From the NCBI GenBank assembly GCA_034411955.1, contig DAOUMF010000014.1, positions 1 through 23,469 on the forward strand: DNA of 23,469 bases, written 5' to 3'. Positions 1 through 9,735 of the stretch are shown here, piece by piece. Under the pieces are notes generated by a model that worked only from the letters and a program-made list of their open reading frames with translations, was not told where the DNA came from and did not search any database. Position 1 is the first letter of the stretch. Each line of letters opens with the position of its first letter. This DNA comes from DAOUMF01 sp034411955. GTDB lineage: Bacteria > Chloroflexota > Dehalococcoidia > SM23-28-2 > RBG-16-64-32. The position numbers and the translations under genes were made by a program.

Positions 1-26
1 CCCCTCTCCCGCCCGCGGGAGAGGGG
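1..26. repeat. Palindromic hairpin downstream of dnaK
   Basis: Two perfect 10-base arms (CCCCTCTCCC and GGGAGAGGGG) flank a 6-base loop, followed by GGGGTGAGGG. It starts 14 bases past the dnaK stop on the minus strand. It could end transcription or protect the 3' end of the hrcA operon mRNA, but there is no T-run after it on the minus strand, so it is not a classic intrinsic terminator. Similar CCTCTCCC/GGGAGAGG palindromes followed by GGGGTGAGGG are common dispersed intergenic repeats in GC-rich bacteria, so a REP-like repeat is an equally good reading. Confidence 0.6.
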
Positions 27-39
27 CCGGGGGTGAGGG

Positions 40-1962
<1,923 letters not shown>

Positions 1963-1973
1963 GGGGCGTCACC

Positions 1974-2711
1974 TCACTTGTGGGCCGAGACTGTTACACA
2001 GGCTGTCTGCAGTATCTCTTCGATGCTCCATTCCAAGAGTTCATCGACAGTCAGCGGCAATTTCCTCATCGCTTTCTCTGATCCATCAGGTACGAGCCAG
2101 CAATTCAATGAGTCGGCGAGCCGTACGTACCGATGAAACTTGTCAATGATCGTCCCGGCTTCCGATACCTGGTTGGAATAGGTTGAGGAGTCCGTTGGCA
2201 AATCCCGCCTCAAGAACCCTATGAGCCTGAGCCGCTCGCGCTCGCTCTGCACTCTTGGCGTATCTCGAGGATGAATGGCGGTCGGCCGAACTTCGATGTT
2301 GAAGCCCTTCCGGCCTGTGAAGAAGATACGAAGTGAGTCTTCCGACAGGCGTCTAGATTCGGTGAAGTAGGCTACTACGGCACGAGCGACGTTCAAAGCG
2401 TCTGTCAGATTTTCACCCTCGTTGTCTACATCGACCAGGAAGGGCCCCCAGATTGGTTTGTCCCCATCCGGCGAGCTGTAGACTTCCATGCTTCGAAAAA
2501 CGTTGCGATTAGCCCAGCACCCTTTCCAGTCTGACAGGAATGCAAGTGGGTACAGTTGCTTATCTGACGATGGTTGACCTGCACCGTCGAAGCTGTGGTA
2601 CCAAGGGACTTCGCCCGCCCATTCTGCGCTTGGATGATTTCCCACCTCAAGGAACAACCGGCCTCTCTTGCAGCCTTCGGGCAGCCACCAGAAGTCGTCA
2701 ATCGCCTGCAT
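1974..2711 (-). CDS. AEP-superfamily primase-like protein inserted in the heat-shock operon
   Basis: This 245-residue protein is not a chaperone. Its motif series matches archaeo-eukaryotic primase (AEP) catalytic cores. Motif I is GPFLVDVDNEG, with DxD at residues 94-96. A motif II-like block FTGRKGFNIEV (131-141) resembles the usual SGxKGFHhxV, but Asn replaces the nucleotide-contacting His. Motif III is the acidic D190 followed by HRYVRLADSLN (193-203), like the RLPxSLH signature, and then a KLPLTVDEL helix. RNVFRSMEVY (69-78) also fits AEP proteins. The ATG at 2711 starts 4 bases after the grpE stop; an in-frame GTG at 2747 preceded by GGAGG would give 257 residues and overlap grpE. It ends 11 bases before dnaK. 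Codon use is markedly less GC-rich than in grpE or dnaK, suggesting acquisition. Seen: motifs, position, composition. Inferred: AEP fold and possible loss of polymerase activity. Confidence 0.72.
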   Translation of the reverse strand: MQAIDDFWWLPEGCKRGRLFLEVGNHPSAEWAGEVPWYHSFDGAGQPSSDKQLYPLAFLSDWKGCWANRNVFRSMEVYSSPDGDKPIWGPFLVDVDNEGENLTDALNVARAVVAYFTESRRLSEDSLRIFFTGRKGFNIEVRPTAIHPRDTPRVQSERERLRLIGFLRRDLPTDSSTYSNQVSEAGTIIDKFHRYVRLADSLNCWLVPDGSEKAMRKLPLTVDELLEWSIEEILQTACVTVSAHK

Positions 2712-2715
2712 TGGT

Positions 2716-3372
2716 CTAGCCGCTTTCGTCCCCTTGATCCTGCTCACCGGCCTCCGTCTTCTCGGCCCCTTGCTTCGGCTCCTCGGGCTCCTCCGCCTTC
2801 TCCGTCTTGGCCTTCCCCACCACCACCATCGCGGGGCGGAGGACGCGGTCGTGCAGCAGGTAGCCGCGCTGCACCTCCGCCAGCACCTTCCCCTCCTCGC
2901 CCTCGGCGTGCATCACCGCCTCGTGGTAGCGGGGGTCGAACTGCTGCCCCTCCGCCTGGATGATGCTGACGCCGGCGTTCTCCAGCAGTATCAGGATCTT
3001 GCGGTGGATGAGGGCGATGCCCTCGAACCAGGTGAGGCCAGCCAGGCGGGCGTCCAGGCTACCCAGCGCCCGCTCCAGGTCGTCCAGGATGGGGAGGACG
3101 TTGATGATGAGGGCGGCGGAGGCGAAGCGGCGGCTCTCGTCCCGCTCCTGCTCCACGCGCCGCTTGTAGTTCTGGAAGTCGGCCTCGGCGCGCTGCCAGT
3201 TCGCCAGGTACTTCTGCGCGTCCTCCTTCGCCTGGGCGATCTGCTCCTCGGGCGACTTGCCCTTGGCTTCGACCGGCTCGGCCTTTGCGGATTCTGGATC
3301 CGGCGGCTCGACGTCAGCCGGAGGCTGATCCGCCTCTGGAGGAGGCTCACGCTTGCGCGGGTTATCACTCAT
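2716..3372 (-). CDS. grpE: Nucleotide exchange factor GrpE
   Basis: GrpE releases ADP from DnaK. The 218-residue protein has a charged, disordered N-terminus, a long helix (ANWQRAEADFQNYKRRVEQE, about residues 57-76), and then the C-terminal beta domain, with the family pattern FDPRYHEAV and GYLLHDRVLRPAMVVVGK near residues 144-185. The tail is unusually rich in Glu, Lys and Gln. The ATG at 3372 follows GAGG at suitable spacing and lies 21 bases after the hrcA stop. The stop codon is immediately followed by the primase-like gene instead of dnaK. GC is high, like hrcA and dnaK. Confidence 0.96.
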   Translation of the reverse strand: MSDNPRKREPPPEADQPPADVEPPDPESAKAEPVEAKGKSPEEQIAQAKEDAQKYLANWQRAEADFQNYKRRVEQERDESRRFASAALIINVLPILDDLERALGSLDARLAGLTWFEGIALIHRKILILLENAGVSIIQAEGQQFDPRYHEAVMHAEGEEGKVLAEVQRGYLLHDRVLRPAMVVVGKAKTEKAEEPEEPKQGAEKTEAGEQDQGDESG

Positions 3373-3393
3373 ATCGATCCTCTAACGTGTGGT

Positions 3394-4410
3394 CTAGCTG
3401 AGATAGACTTCGAGGAGCTCCTCCATGATGGAGTCCATGTAGCGGACCATGGAGACGGCCTTGGGGTAGTGCATCCGTGTGGGCCCGAGGACGCTGATGG
3501 TGCCGCGGAGGCCGGAGGAGCCGCCGTAGCGGGAGATGACGATGCTACACTGCCGCATAGCGTCCTGGGGGTGCTCGCTTCCGATGATGACCATTAGCTT
3601 ATGCTGCCCGGCCGGCGGCAGCGGTATCGCCTTGGGCAGGTTGGGCTGCTCCAGCAGGTTCAGGAGGGCCAGGATGCGATCCCCCTCGGCGAACTCCGGT
3701 TCCCGCAACATATCGGGCAGGCCCTCCAAGTAGGCCTCTCCGAACCACTCGCCCTGTGCGGAGTCCATCAGGTCGAGGGCGACGCGGACGGCGTCGGCCT
3801 CCACCGGCGAGTGTTCCACCTGCTTGTCGCGGATCTCGTCGGCGCTGTGACCACCGTAGAGGGAGTTGAGCCGGGCAGCCACATCGTTCAGCTCTTCTTG
3901 GCGGTATGGACGCTCCAGGGTGAGGGTGTGCTGGACGACGCTCGCCTCCTGGAGGACGACCAGCAGCAGGGCCATGGTGTCGTGCACGCTCACCAGGTGG
4001 AGGCGACGCAGGCGGGGCAGGGCGGCCTGGGGAGCGGTGACTACGGCGGCATAGCTCAAGCGTGCGGCCAGGACGGCGGCCGCCAGGTGGGCCCACTCCG
4101 TCACCTCCCCTGCCGCTTGGTGGAACTGGTGGCGAATGGTCTGCTGCACCGCCAGGGGCAGCTCCCGGGGCCGCATGAGCGCCTCTACGTAGTAGCGGTA
4201 GCCCCTATCGGAAGGGATGCGCCCGGCCGAGGTGTGGGGCTGAACGATGTAGCCCTCCTCCTCCAGTCGCGCCATCTCGTTGCGGATGGTGGCCGGGGAT
4301 ACCGGGAGGCCGTAGCGGGATACGACGGCGCTGGAGGCCACCGGCTGGGCAGTGCGCACGTACTCCTCCACGATGGAGCGCAACAGTTGTTCGCGTCTCT
4401 CGGTGAGCAT
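3394..4410 (-). CDS. hrcA: Heat-inducible transcription repressor HrcA
   Basis: HrcA represses class I heat-shock genes by binding CIRCE, and its activity is maintained by GroEL in known systems. The protein starts MLTERREQLLRSIVEEYVRT and continues PVASSAVVSRYGLPVSPATI, which is the winged-helix domain. It ends in a GAF-like domain with GPTRMHYPKAVSMVRYMDS near the C-terminus. I chose the ATG at 4410 (338 residues) because AAGGAA lies at good distance before it. A TTG at 4428 would extend the protein by 6 residues, but it abuts the CIRCE element and has no ribosome site. It is the first gene of the operon and directly follows its own operator, so it should be autoregulated. Confidence 0.96.
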   Translation of the reverse strand: MLTERREQLLRSIVEEYVRTAQPVASSAVVSRYGLPVSPATIRNEMARLEEEGYIVQPHTSAGRIPSDRGYRYYVEALMRPRELPLAVQQTIRHQFHQAAGEVTEWAHLAAAVLAARLSYAAVVTAPQAALPRLRRLHLVSVHDTMALLLVVLQEASVVQHTLTLERPYRQEELNDVAARLNSLYGGHSADEIRDKQVEHSPVEADAVRVALDLMDSAQGEWFGEAYLEGLPDMLREPEFAEGDRILALLNLLEQPNLPKAIPLPPAGQHKLMVIIGSEHPQDAMRQCSIVISRYGGSSGLRGTISVLGPTRMHYPKAVSMVRYMDSIMEELLEVYLS

Positions 4411-4428
4411 GGCAACTTTCCTTAGCAA

Positions 4429-4455
4429 TTAGCACTCTCAGGGTGAGAGTGCTAA
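4429..4455 (-). promoter_or_regulatory. CIRCE operator (HrcA binding site)
   Basis: TTAGCACTC, nine bases, then GAGTGCTAA: a perfect match to the CIRCE consensus with the standard 9-base spacer. It lies 18 bases before the hrcA ATG and just downstream of a sigma-70-like promoter, so HrcA bound here should block the whole hrcA-grpE-primase-like-dnaK transcription unit. Confidence 0.97.
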
Positions 4456-4465
4456 CCGAGGCCAG

Positions 4466-4493
4466 AGTATCACCAGCGACGAGAGGGTGTCAA
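4466..4493 (-). promoter_or_regulatory. Promoter of the hrcA operon
   Basis: On the minus strand TTGACA (4488-4493) is separated by 16 bases from GATACT (4466-4471). The CIRCE element begins 10 bases further downstream, covering the expected transcription start. This is a vegetative-sigma promoter under HrcA control. Confidence 0.8.
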
Positions 4494-4519
4494 GAGGAGG
4501 TGCCAGCCCAGCCCCCGTG

Positions 4520-4549
4520 TTGACCCCTCGCAACGGCCCTTGCTATACT
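4520..4549 (+). promoter_or_regulatory. Promoter for the small membrane protein and MBL hydrolase
   Basis: TTGACC at 4520-4525, an 18-base spacer and TATACT at 4544-4549, about 40 bases before the next ATG. It diverges from the hrcA promoter. Confidence 0.6.
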
Positions 4550-4589
4550 CAGCGCGACCCCTCTGCCGAGTCCAAAGGAGATACCCGCC

Positions 4590-4727
4590 ATGGCCGAAGA
4601 AGAAGAAATCCAGGAGAAAAAGGGCGGCAAGGGAAAGCTGCTCGCCTTCCTCGCCTTGATCGGCGCCGCCGTCGCCGCTCTCACCTTCTGGCGCCGCCGC
4701 GGTGCTGACCAGGAAGAAGAGGAGTAG
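4590..4727 (+). CDS. Small single-pass membrane protein (45 aa)
   Basis: This short reading frame begins MAEEEEIQEKKGGKGK, then has one hydrophobic stretch LLAFLALIGAAVAALTFW (about residues 17-34), then RRR and an acidic end. By the positive-inside rule the RRR and the N-terminal lysines compete, so orientation is unclear. Support comes from AAAGGAG nine bases before the ATG, a good promoter at 4520-4549, and a clean charged/hydrophobic/charged design. I do not recognise a family. Its general layout resembles small membrane proteins with a WRRR motif after the helix in GC-rich bacteria. The MBL-fold hydrolase starts 68 bases downstream on the same strand and is probably cotranscribed. Confidence 0.7.
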   Translation: MAEEEEIQEKKGGKGKLLAFLALIGAAVAALTFWRRRGADQEEEE

Positions 4728-4795
4728 CCCTTCCCAAACCTTTGCCCCGTTCTCTCGGTGCTTGACCCCGCGTTCCCCAGGAGCGATCTGCAAGA

Positions 4796-5434
4796 GTGGA
4801 GATAACCTGGCTCGGCCACTCCTGCTTTCGTATTCGCGGGCGCGAGGCTACCATCGTCACCGACCCCTGCCCACCCTCAAGCGGCTATGCCATCGGCAAG
4901 CCGACTGCGAACATCGTTACCGTCAGCCATGACCACGAGAACCACTCCTACGTTAAGGGCGTGGCCGGCAAACCGGCCATCCTAGAGCGGCCAGGGGAGT
5001 ACGAGATACACGGCGCCTTCATGACCGGCGTCGGCACCTACCACGACACGCAAAAGGGAGCCGTCTACGGCCCCAACGTGTGCTTCGTCATCGAGATGGA
5101 AGACGTGCGGGTGTGCCACCTGGGCGACCTTGGACACACGCCTACGGCCGCTCAGGTGGAGGAGATGAGCGGCGCGGGCGTGTTGCTGATCCCCGTCGGC
5201 GGCCTCACCACCATCGATGCAGCGACCGCGGCCGAGGTGGTGAACATCATCGAGCCGGCCATCGCCGTGCCCATGCACTACCGCACGGAGTCCGCCCAGA
5301 GCCAACTGGCCACCCTCGACCGCTTCCTGAAGGAGATGGGGGCCAAGGACTTGGAGCCCCAGCCGAAGCTCACGGTGACCAGCAGATCCCTGCCCCACGA
5401 GACACAGGTGATCCTGCTGGACCACCGGCGCTAG
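4796..5434 (+). CDS. Metallo-beta-lactamase-fold hydrolase
   Basis: This 212-residue cytoplasmic protein belongs to the MBL-fold group of metal-dependent hydrolases of the UPF0173/YtkL type. It starts MEITWLGHSCFRI. The metal motif is SHDHENH, with His45, His47 and His50; Asn stands where the classical HxHxDH motif has Asp. Later metal ligands are likely in CHLGDLGH and in PMHYRTE near the C-terminus. The start is a GTG preceded by CAGGAG 12 bases upstream; no in-frame ATG gives a complete first strand. The substrate is unknown. The gene converges with the SGNH hydrolase gene, and their stop codons overlap within CTAG. Confidence 0.88.
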   Translation: MEITWLGHSCFRIRGREATIVTDPCPPSSGYAIGKPTANIVTVSHDHENHSYVKGVAGKPAILERPGEYEIHGAFMTGVGTYHDTQKGAVYGPNVCFVIEMEDVRVCHLGDLGHTPTAAQVEEMSGAGVLLIPVGGLTTIDAATAAEVVNIIEPAIAVPMHYRTESAQSQLATLDRFLKEMGAKDLEPQPKLTVTSRSLPHETQVILLDHRR

Positions 5435-6423
5435 CGGCCGCGGGCAGCGCGATAGGCCCCGGCCACCGCTCCCAGGCCCAACAGGGAAACCGGAATGGCC
5501 ACTGCCAGGAAGAGGGGCAGGCTGCTGCCGCTCCTGTCCTCGTCCTGGCTGACGGGCTGCAGGCCGCCCTCCCCCAGCGGCCCCTGGACGATCTCTTCCA
5601 CCGCCTTGGGTGTCATGAGCTTTTCGGGAAGTCTCGGCTCACGGCCCTCGATGGCGGCCAGCATCACCTCCGCTATCAAGGCGTGGCCGTCGTCATTCGG
5701 GTGCAGGTTGTCCGCGGCCACCAGTTGGGATGCACGTCCGCGGAACAGCGGGTAGACGCTGGCCAGCTTCGCCCTCAGTTCCGGGTCGGACAACACTCGC
5801 TCGATGACGGCGTTGATCTCGCGGACGGCGAGATCCGCCACCAGCTCCGGGGCTCCAGCTTTGCCCGACAGGGGGCTGTACAGGTCAAGGACGATGATAT
5901 CCGCCTTGGGAGCGGCCTCCCGCAGACGCCCAAGCACCTGCGTCAGGTCATCCTCCAGGGCATCCAGCATCTCCTGCAAGCGATCCTGGCATTCTGTGGA
6001 CTGCGGATCAGCCACACAGGGCGAATCGGAGGTGGCTAGGGCCATCGCGTCGTTGGCGCCGGTGTCGACGGTTATGATCTCCACGTTGTCGTCGGCGGAG
6101 GAGGTATCGTCCTGCCGCTCTTCGATCTCAACCACGGCCCGCTCGAGCTGGCCGCCGGGCAGCAGGAGGTCCGAGCTGGTGGCGCCGGGCACGCCCAGGT
6201 TCAGCAGCTCGAGGCCGCGGTCGCGGTAGCGTTCGCTCCTGTGCAGGGCATCATAGGTGATCGCCACGTAGCCGCCGGTGACCGGGTCCGAGGCGCCCAC
6301 GCCGAAGGTCCGCGACTCGCCAATGGCGATGTATACGGGGGCCTCCCTGGCCGCGGCAGGAGGTGCTGGGACCAGGAAGGCCAGAGACAGAAAAGCCGCT
6401 AGGAGCGGCAACGTCCTTCGCAT
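5431..6423 (-). CDS. Secreted, C-terminally anchored SGNH/GDSL hydrolase
   Basis: This 330-residue protein has a signal peptide (residues 1-25, MRRTLPLLAAFLSLAFLVPA then AAA). The SGNH blocks follow. Block I is IAIGES (nucleophile Ser37, Glu in place of Asp of GDS). Block II is LNLGVPGATSSD with the oxyanion Gly, block III is GAND, and block V is ADNLHPNDDGH with the catalytic Asp-x-x-His. A hydrophobic helix (LPLFLAVAIPVSLLGLGAVA) ending in RAARGR anchors the C-terminus, so the enzyme should face outside the cell. Such enzymes are esterases or lipases acting on lipids, acylated glycans or cell-wall material; the substrate cannot be read from sequence. The next gene upstream is the secreted LysM/M23 peptidase gene, 18 bases away, so both may form a cell-envelope operon. 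Confidence 0.9.
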   Translation of the reverse strand: MRRTLPLLAAFLSLAFLVPAPPAAAREAPVYIAIGESRTFGVGASDPVTGGYVAITYDALHRSERYRDRGLELLNLGVPGATSSDLLLPGGQLERAVVEIEERQDDTSSADDNVEIITVDTGANDAMALATSDSPCVADPQSTECQDRLQEMLDALEDDLTQVLGRLREAAPKADIIVLDLYSPLSGKAGAPELVADLAVREINAVIERVLSDPELRAKLASVYPLFRGRASQLVAADNLHPNDDGHALIAEVMLAAIEGREPRLPEKLMTPKAVEEIVQGPLGEGGLQPVSQDEDRSGSSLPLFLAVAIPVSLLGLGAVAGAYRAARGR

Positions 6424-6441
6424 AGATCTTGTATTGGAGTC

Positions 6442-7662
6442 TTAGGGCAGGTACGCGAGCGGGTCTACCGCCGACCCGCCGATCCAGAGCTCGAAGTGGA
6501 GGTGGGCGCCGGTGCAGTAGCCGGTGCAGCCGATGGCACCGATCTGCGCGCCCTGGGCCACGGACTGTCCCTGGGCCACGTATACGGCCGAAAGGTGAGC
6601 ATACACGGTCTCCGAGCCGTCCGCGTGGCGAATGATGATGTAGGTGCCGAGGCCCCAGTCCATGCTGGCGACGAGGACGACTGTCCCGGAGGCGGCGGCT
6701 ACGACGGGGGCTCCGTAGCGGCCGAAGGCGTCGATGTCGACGCCCATGTGGTAGGAGTTGCCGCCGCGATACTCCCCGAAATAAGAGGAGATGGAGCCGC
6801 TGAACGGCCAGACATAGCCGGTGCTGGCCGGCGGCGGTGCCGGCGGCGGCTCCGGTTCTGCCTGCGGCGGCGGTTCCGGTTCGGGCTCCGGGTTGGTGGC
6901 CTCCACGGCGGTGACGGCAGCCTGTATGGGCGGAGGCGGAGGTACCGCCCCCGGCAACACCAGCACCATCCCCTCAATCACCATGTCCGCGGAGTAGATC
7001 GCGTTGGGCACAAAGGCCAGGATGCTCGGGACGTCGATCTGGTAGAAGGAGGCGATGTCGGTGAGGGTGTCGCCCAGCTTGACGTGGTAGATGAGACCGT
7101 TGACCGTGGGGATCTGGAGCTTGTAGCCGACAAGGAGCAGGTCCGGGTCCTCGTACAGGTCAGGGTTGTTCCAGAGGATGTACTCCATGTCTACGCCGAA
7201 GGACTCGGCGATAGAGGCGACGCTATCTCCCGGCTGAACAGTGTAGACGATGAACGCCGGTTGGGGCTCAGGTGTGGGTTCGGGGGTGGGTTCGGGTGCG
7301 GGTTTGGGAGTGGGCTTGGCCTCCGGAGTAGCCTCTTCCGCCTCCTGAGGCTCCGGATCTGGGTTGACGATGTAGATGCCCGGGGAGGTGGCCAGGACGA
7401 TGGGAGGGCGCAGATAGCCGGCGGAGGGACTCTCAGCCACGACACCCTCGGGGTCAGCGTGAGCAGAGACCAGAGGACCGGTCACCCTCTCCAGGACGCC
7501 CGCCGCAGCCAGTCCCACCGCGACGAGGGCGATGAGGATGAAGACTCCGTGCAGGTAGTACCTTCGGTATTCGCCTACCAGGCGGTCCGCGATCTGCAGC
7601 TCAGACGCGTCCTTGTCTCGGCCCCGGGGTGGGGGCGGGGCCGACCCATTTGGCTCCCGAAT
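6442..7662 (-). CDS. Membrane-anchored LysM/M23 peptidoglycan peptidase
   Basis: The protein binds and cuts or remodels peptidoglycan outside the membrane. Counting from 7662, the layout is: a short cytoplasmic tail, a membrane helix (37-58), a Pro/Glu-rich linker, LysM 1 (about 139-185), LysM 2 (191-237), a second Pro-rich linker, and an M23 (LytM) domain (285-403). The zinc residues are in HMGVD and GAHLHFE, all conserved. The start is unusual. The first in-frame ATG/GTG/TTG is a GTG at 7518 in the middle of the membrane helix, which is implausible. The frame stays open back to a TAG at 7668. An ATT at 7662 has AGGAGG six bases before it, and an ATG at 7649 lies in the wrong frame beside G/C homopolymers. 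Either translation starts at AUU or there is a 1-2 base error. The domain calls are firm; the start is not. Confidence 0.88.
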   Translation of the reverse strand: MREPNGSAPPPPRGRDKDASELQIADRLVGEYRRYYLHGVFILIALVAVGLAAAGVLERVTGPLVSAHADPEGVVAESPSAGYLRPPIVLATSPGIYIVNPDPEPQEAEEATPEAKPTPKPAPEPTPEPTPEPQPAFIVYTVQPGDSVASIAESFGVDMEYILWNNPDLYEDPDLLLVGYKLQIPTVNGLIYHVKLGDTLTDIASFYQIDVPSILAFVPNAIYSADMVIEGMVLVLPGAVPPPPPIQAAVTAVEATNPEPEPEPPPQAEPEPPPAPPPASTGYVWPFSGSISSYFGEYRGGNSYHMGVDIDAFGRYGAPVVAAASGTVVLVASMDWGLGTYIIIRHADGSETVYAHLSAVYVAQGQSVAQGAQIGAIGCTGYCTGAHLHFELWIGGSAVDPLAYLP

Positions 7663-7750
7663 AACCTACCTCCTGTTTGTCTCCTCCTCTTGTCAGGACG
7701 GCGTCTGATGATCGACGCCGCCCACGAACCCCTCCAAGTAATCGGGGGAC

Positions 7751-7780
7751 ATTATACCCCATTTGTCAAGTCCTTCACAA
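7751..7780 (-). promoter_or_regulatory. Promoter of the LysM/M23 gene
   Basis: On the minus strand TTGTGA (7775-7780), an 18-base spacer, then a perfect TATAAT (7751-7756), leaving a leader of about 80 bases. The -35 half lies in TTGTGAAGGACTTGAC, nearly identical to a 16-base stretch in the SnoaL-gene promoter at 9841-9856. Confidence 0.6.
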
Positions 7781-7935
7781 ATTGACGCATTATTCCGGCC
7801 CCGGTGACAGCGGCCGCAGCCGTATCAGGGGAAAACTCGGTGAACGCCGCGCCGCTGCGCCGGGCGGCGGATCGTGCTGGGCGGGGGCAACCCTTGGACT
7901 AGTCACGCCTGGGCAGGCCGGGGCCACCGCTGGTC

Positions 7936-7968
7936 ATCCCGCCAGAGGCGGCACGCCTCTGGCGGGAT
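7936..7968. repeat. Perfect 15-bp palindrome with 3-base loop
   Basis: ATCCCGCCAGAGGCG, loop GCA, then its exact complement. It ends 7 bases past the acyl-CoA dehydrogenase stop, so it could stabilise or terminate that transcript. There is no following T-run, so a mobile REP-type palindrome is also possible. Confidence 0.6.
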
Positions 7969-7975
7969 ATTGCCA

Positions 7976-9163
<1,188 letters not shown>

Positions 9164-9218
9164 CACCGTCTCCTTTCGCTGAGCCGGTCAGGCAACCTCC
9201 AACCTGACTGCCGCTGGA

Positions 9219-9297
9219 ATGATACGCATCTTTGAGGGAGAAGTCAAATGCTTCATGAGAAAACGTAAGGTTACGAATCTGGTTCCTAGAATGACGA
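9219..9297 (-). promoter_or_regulatory. Promoter/operator block A (acyl-CoA dehydrogenase gene)
   Basis: On the minus strand TTGACT (9242-9247), 17 bases, TATCAT (9219-9224). Upstream lies the palindrome CGTAACCTTACG and, further up, TCATTCTAGGAACC. The whole block aligns with block B at 9817-9906. In the leader, GTCAGG and CCTGAC (9187-9208) form a 6-bp inverted repeat just after the -10 box. Confidence 0.65.
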
Positions 9298-9351
9298 TTC
9301 CAGGTTCGCACAGCTTTGGTGCCGTCCGTCGGCGTCGCAGTCGCCTCCCTG

Positions 9352-9735
9352 TCATCGACCGCTGAACACGGCCGTCCGGTCGAAGTACACCTCGTTCCGG
9401 CTGAGCTTCTCTCCCCGGAGCATCACGAGGTCCATTCCATCGATCTCTGCGGTCTTCCCGCCGGAGGCAGGCGTCAACTGCGCGTGCCAGAGAAACGCAC
9501 CGCCGCTCCCACCCTCGAACAGGAAGAACTCGCGGAGCGACCAGTGCATCTGCCACCGCTGGAACAGTCGGCTCAAGTACCTGCGGAAGGCATCGCGCCC
9601 CACCACAGGCCCCCGCGTGTTCGGGTCCAGGTACACGCAGTCCTCCGTGTAGCAGGAGACCACACCTTCCACGTCCTGGCTGTTCCACGCTGACAGGGTC
9701 GCCTCTGTCAGTCTCCTGACCTCCTCTACGTCCAT
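9352..9735 (-). CDS. NTF2-like / SnoaL-like family protein
   Basis: This 127-residue protein has the cone-shaped alpha+beta barrel signature of SnoaL-like proteins: an N-terminal helix pair (MDVEEVRRLTEATLSAWNSQ), the turn DVEGVVSCYTEDCVYLDPNT with an acidic YxDP motif, a GRDAFRRYLSRLF helix, and C-terminal strands ending in NEVYFDRTAVFSGR. Members include polyketide cyclases, epoxide hydrolases, isomerases and many uncharacterised hydrolases; the activity here is unknown. The ATG at 9735 has AGGAGGAG seven bases upstream. Position beside an acyl-CoA dehydrogenase gene and a shared promoter design suggest a role in fatty-acid or small-molecule degradation. Confidence 0.85.
   Translation of the reverse strand: MDVEEVRRLTEATLSAWNSQDVEGVVSCYTEDCVYLDPNTRGPVVGRDAFRRYLSRLFQRWQMHWSLREFFLFEGGSGGAFLWHAQLTPASGGKTAEIDGMDLVMLRGEKLSRNEVYFDRTAVFSGR

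Larger units (their letters stand above)
7663..7975. other. Intergenic region between M23 and acyl-CoA dehydrogenase genes
   Basis: About 310 bases without a convincing gene. It holds the M23 leader with two AGGAGG boxes and a 7-bp stem (CGGCGTC 7699-7705, GACGCCG 7714-7720), a promoter at 7751-7780, a 16-base motif shared with the SnoaL-gene promoter (7765-7780), and a perfect 15-bp palindrome at 7936-7968. I see nothing coding between 7800 and 7935. Confidence 0.6.

Noticed and set aside
4411..4428. TTG start for hrcA at 4428
   Set aside because: It abuts CIRCE, has no ribosome site, and adds residues not typical of the family; ATG 4410 has AAGGAA.
6699..6977. Arg/Pro-rich frames inside the M23 gene
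   Set aside because: They are frame-shifted readings of the Pro-rich linkers and carry no domain.
9188..9688. 166-codon minus-strand frame overlapping the SnoaL-like gene
   Set aside because: It is in a different frame from the recognisable SnoaL-like protein and spans promoter block A; the product has no family features.
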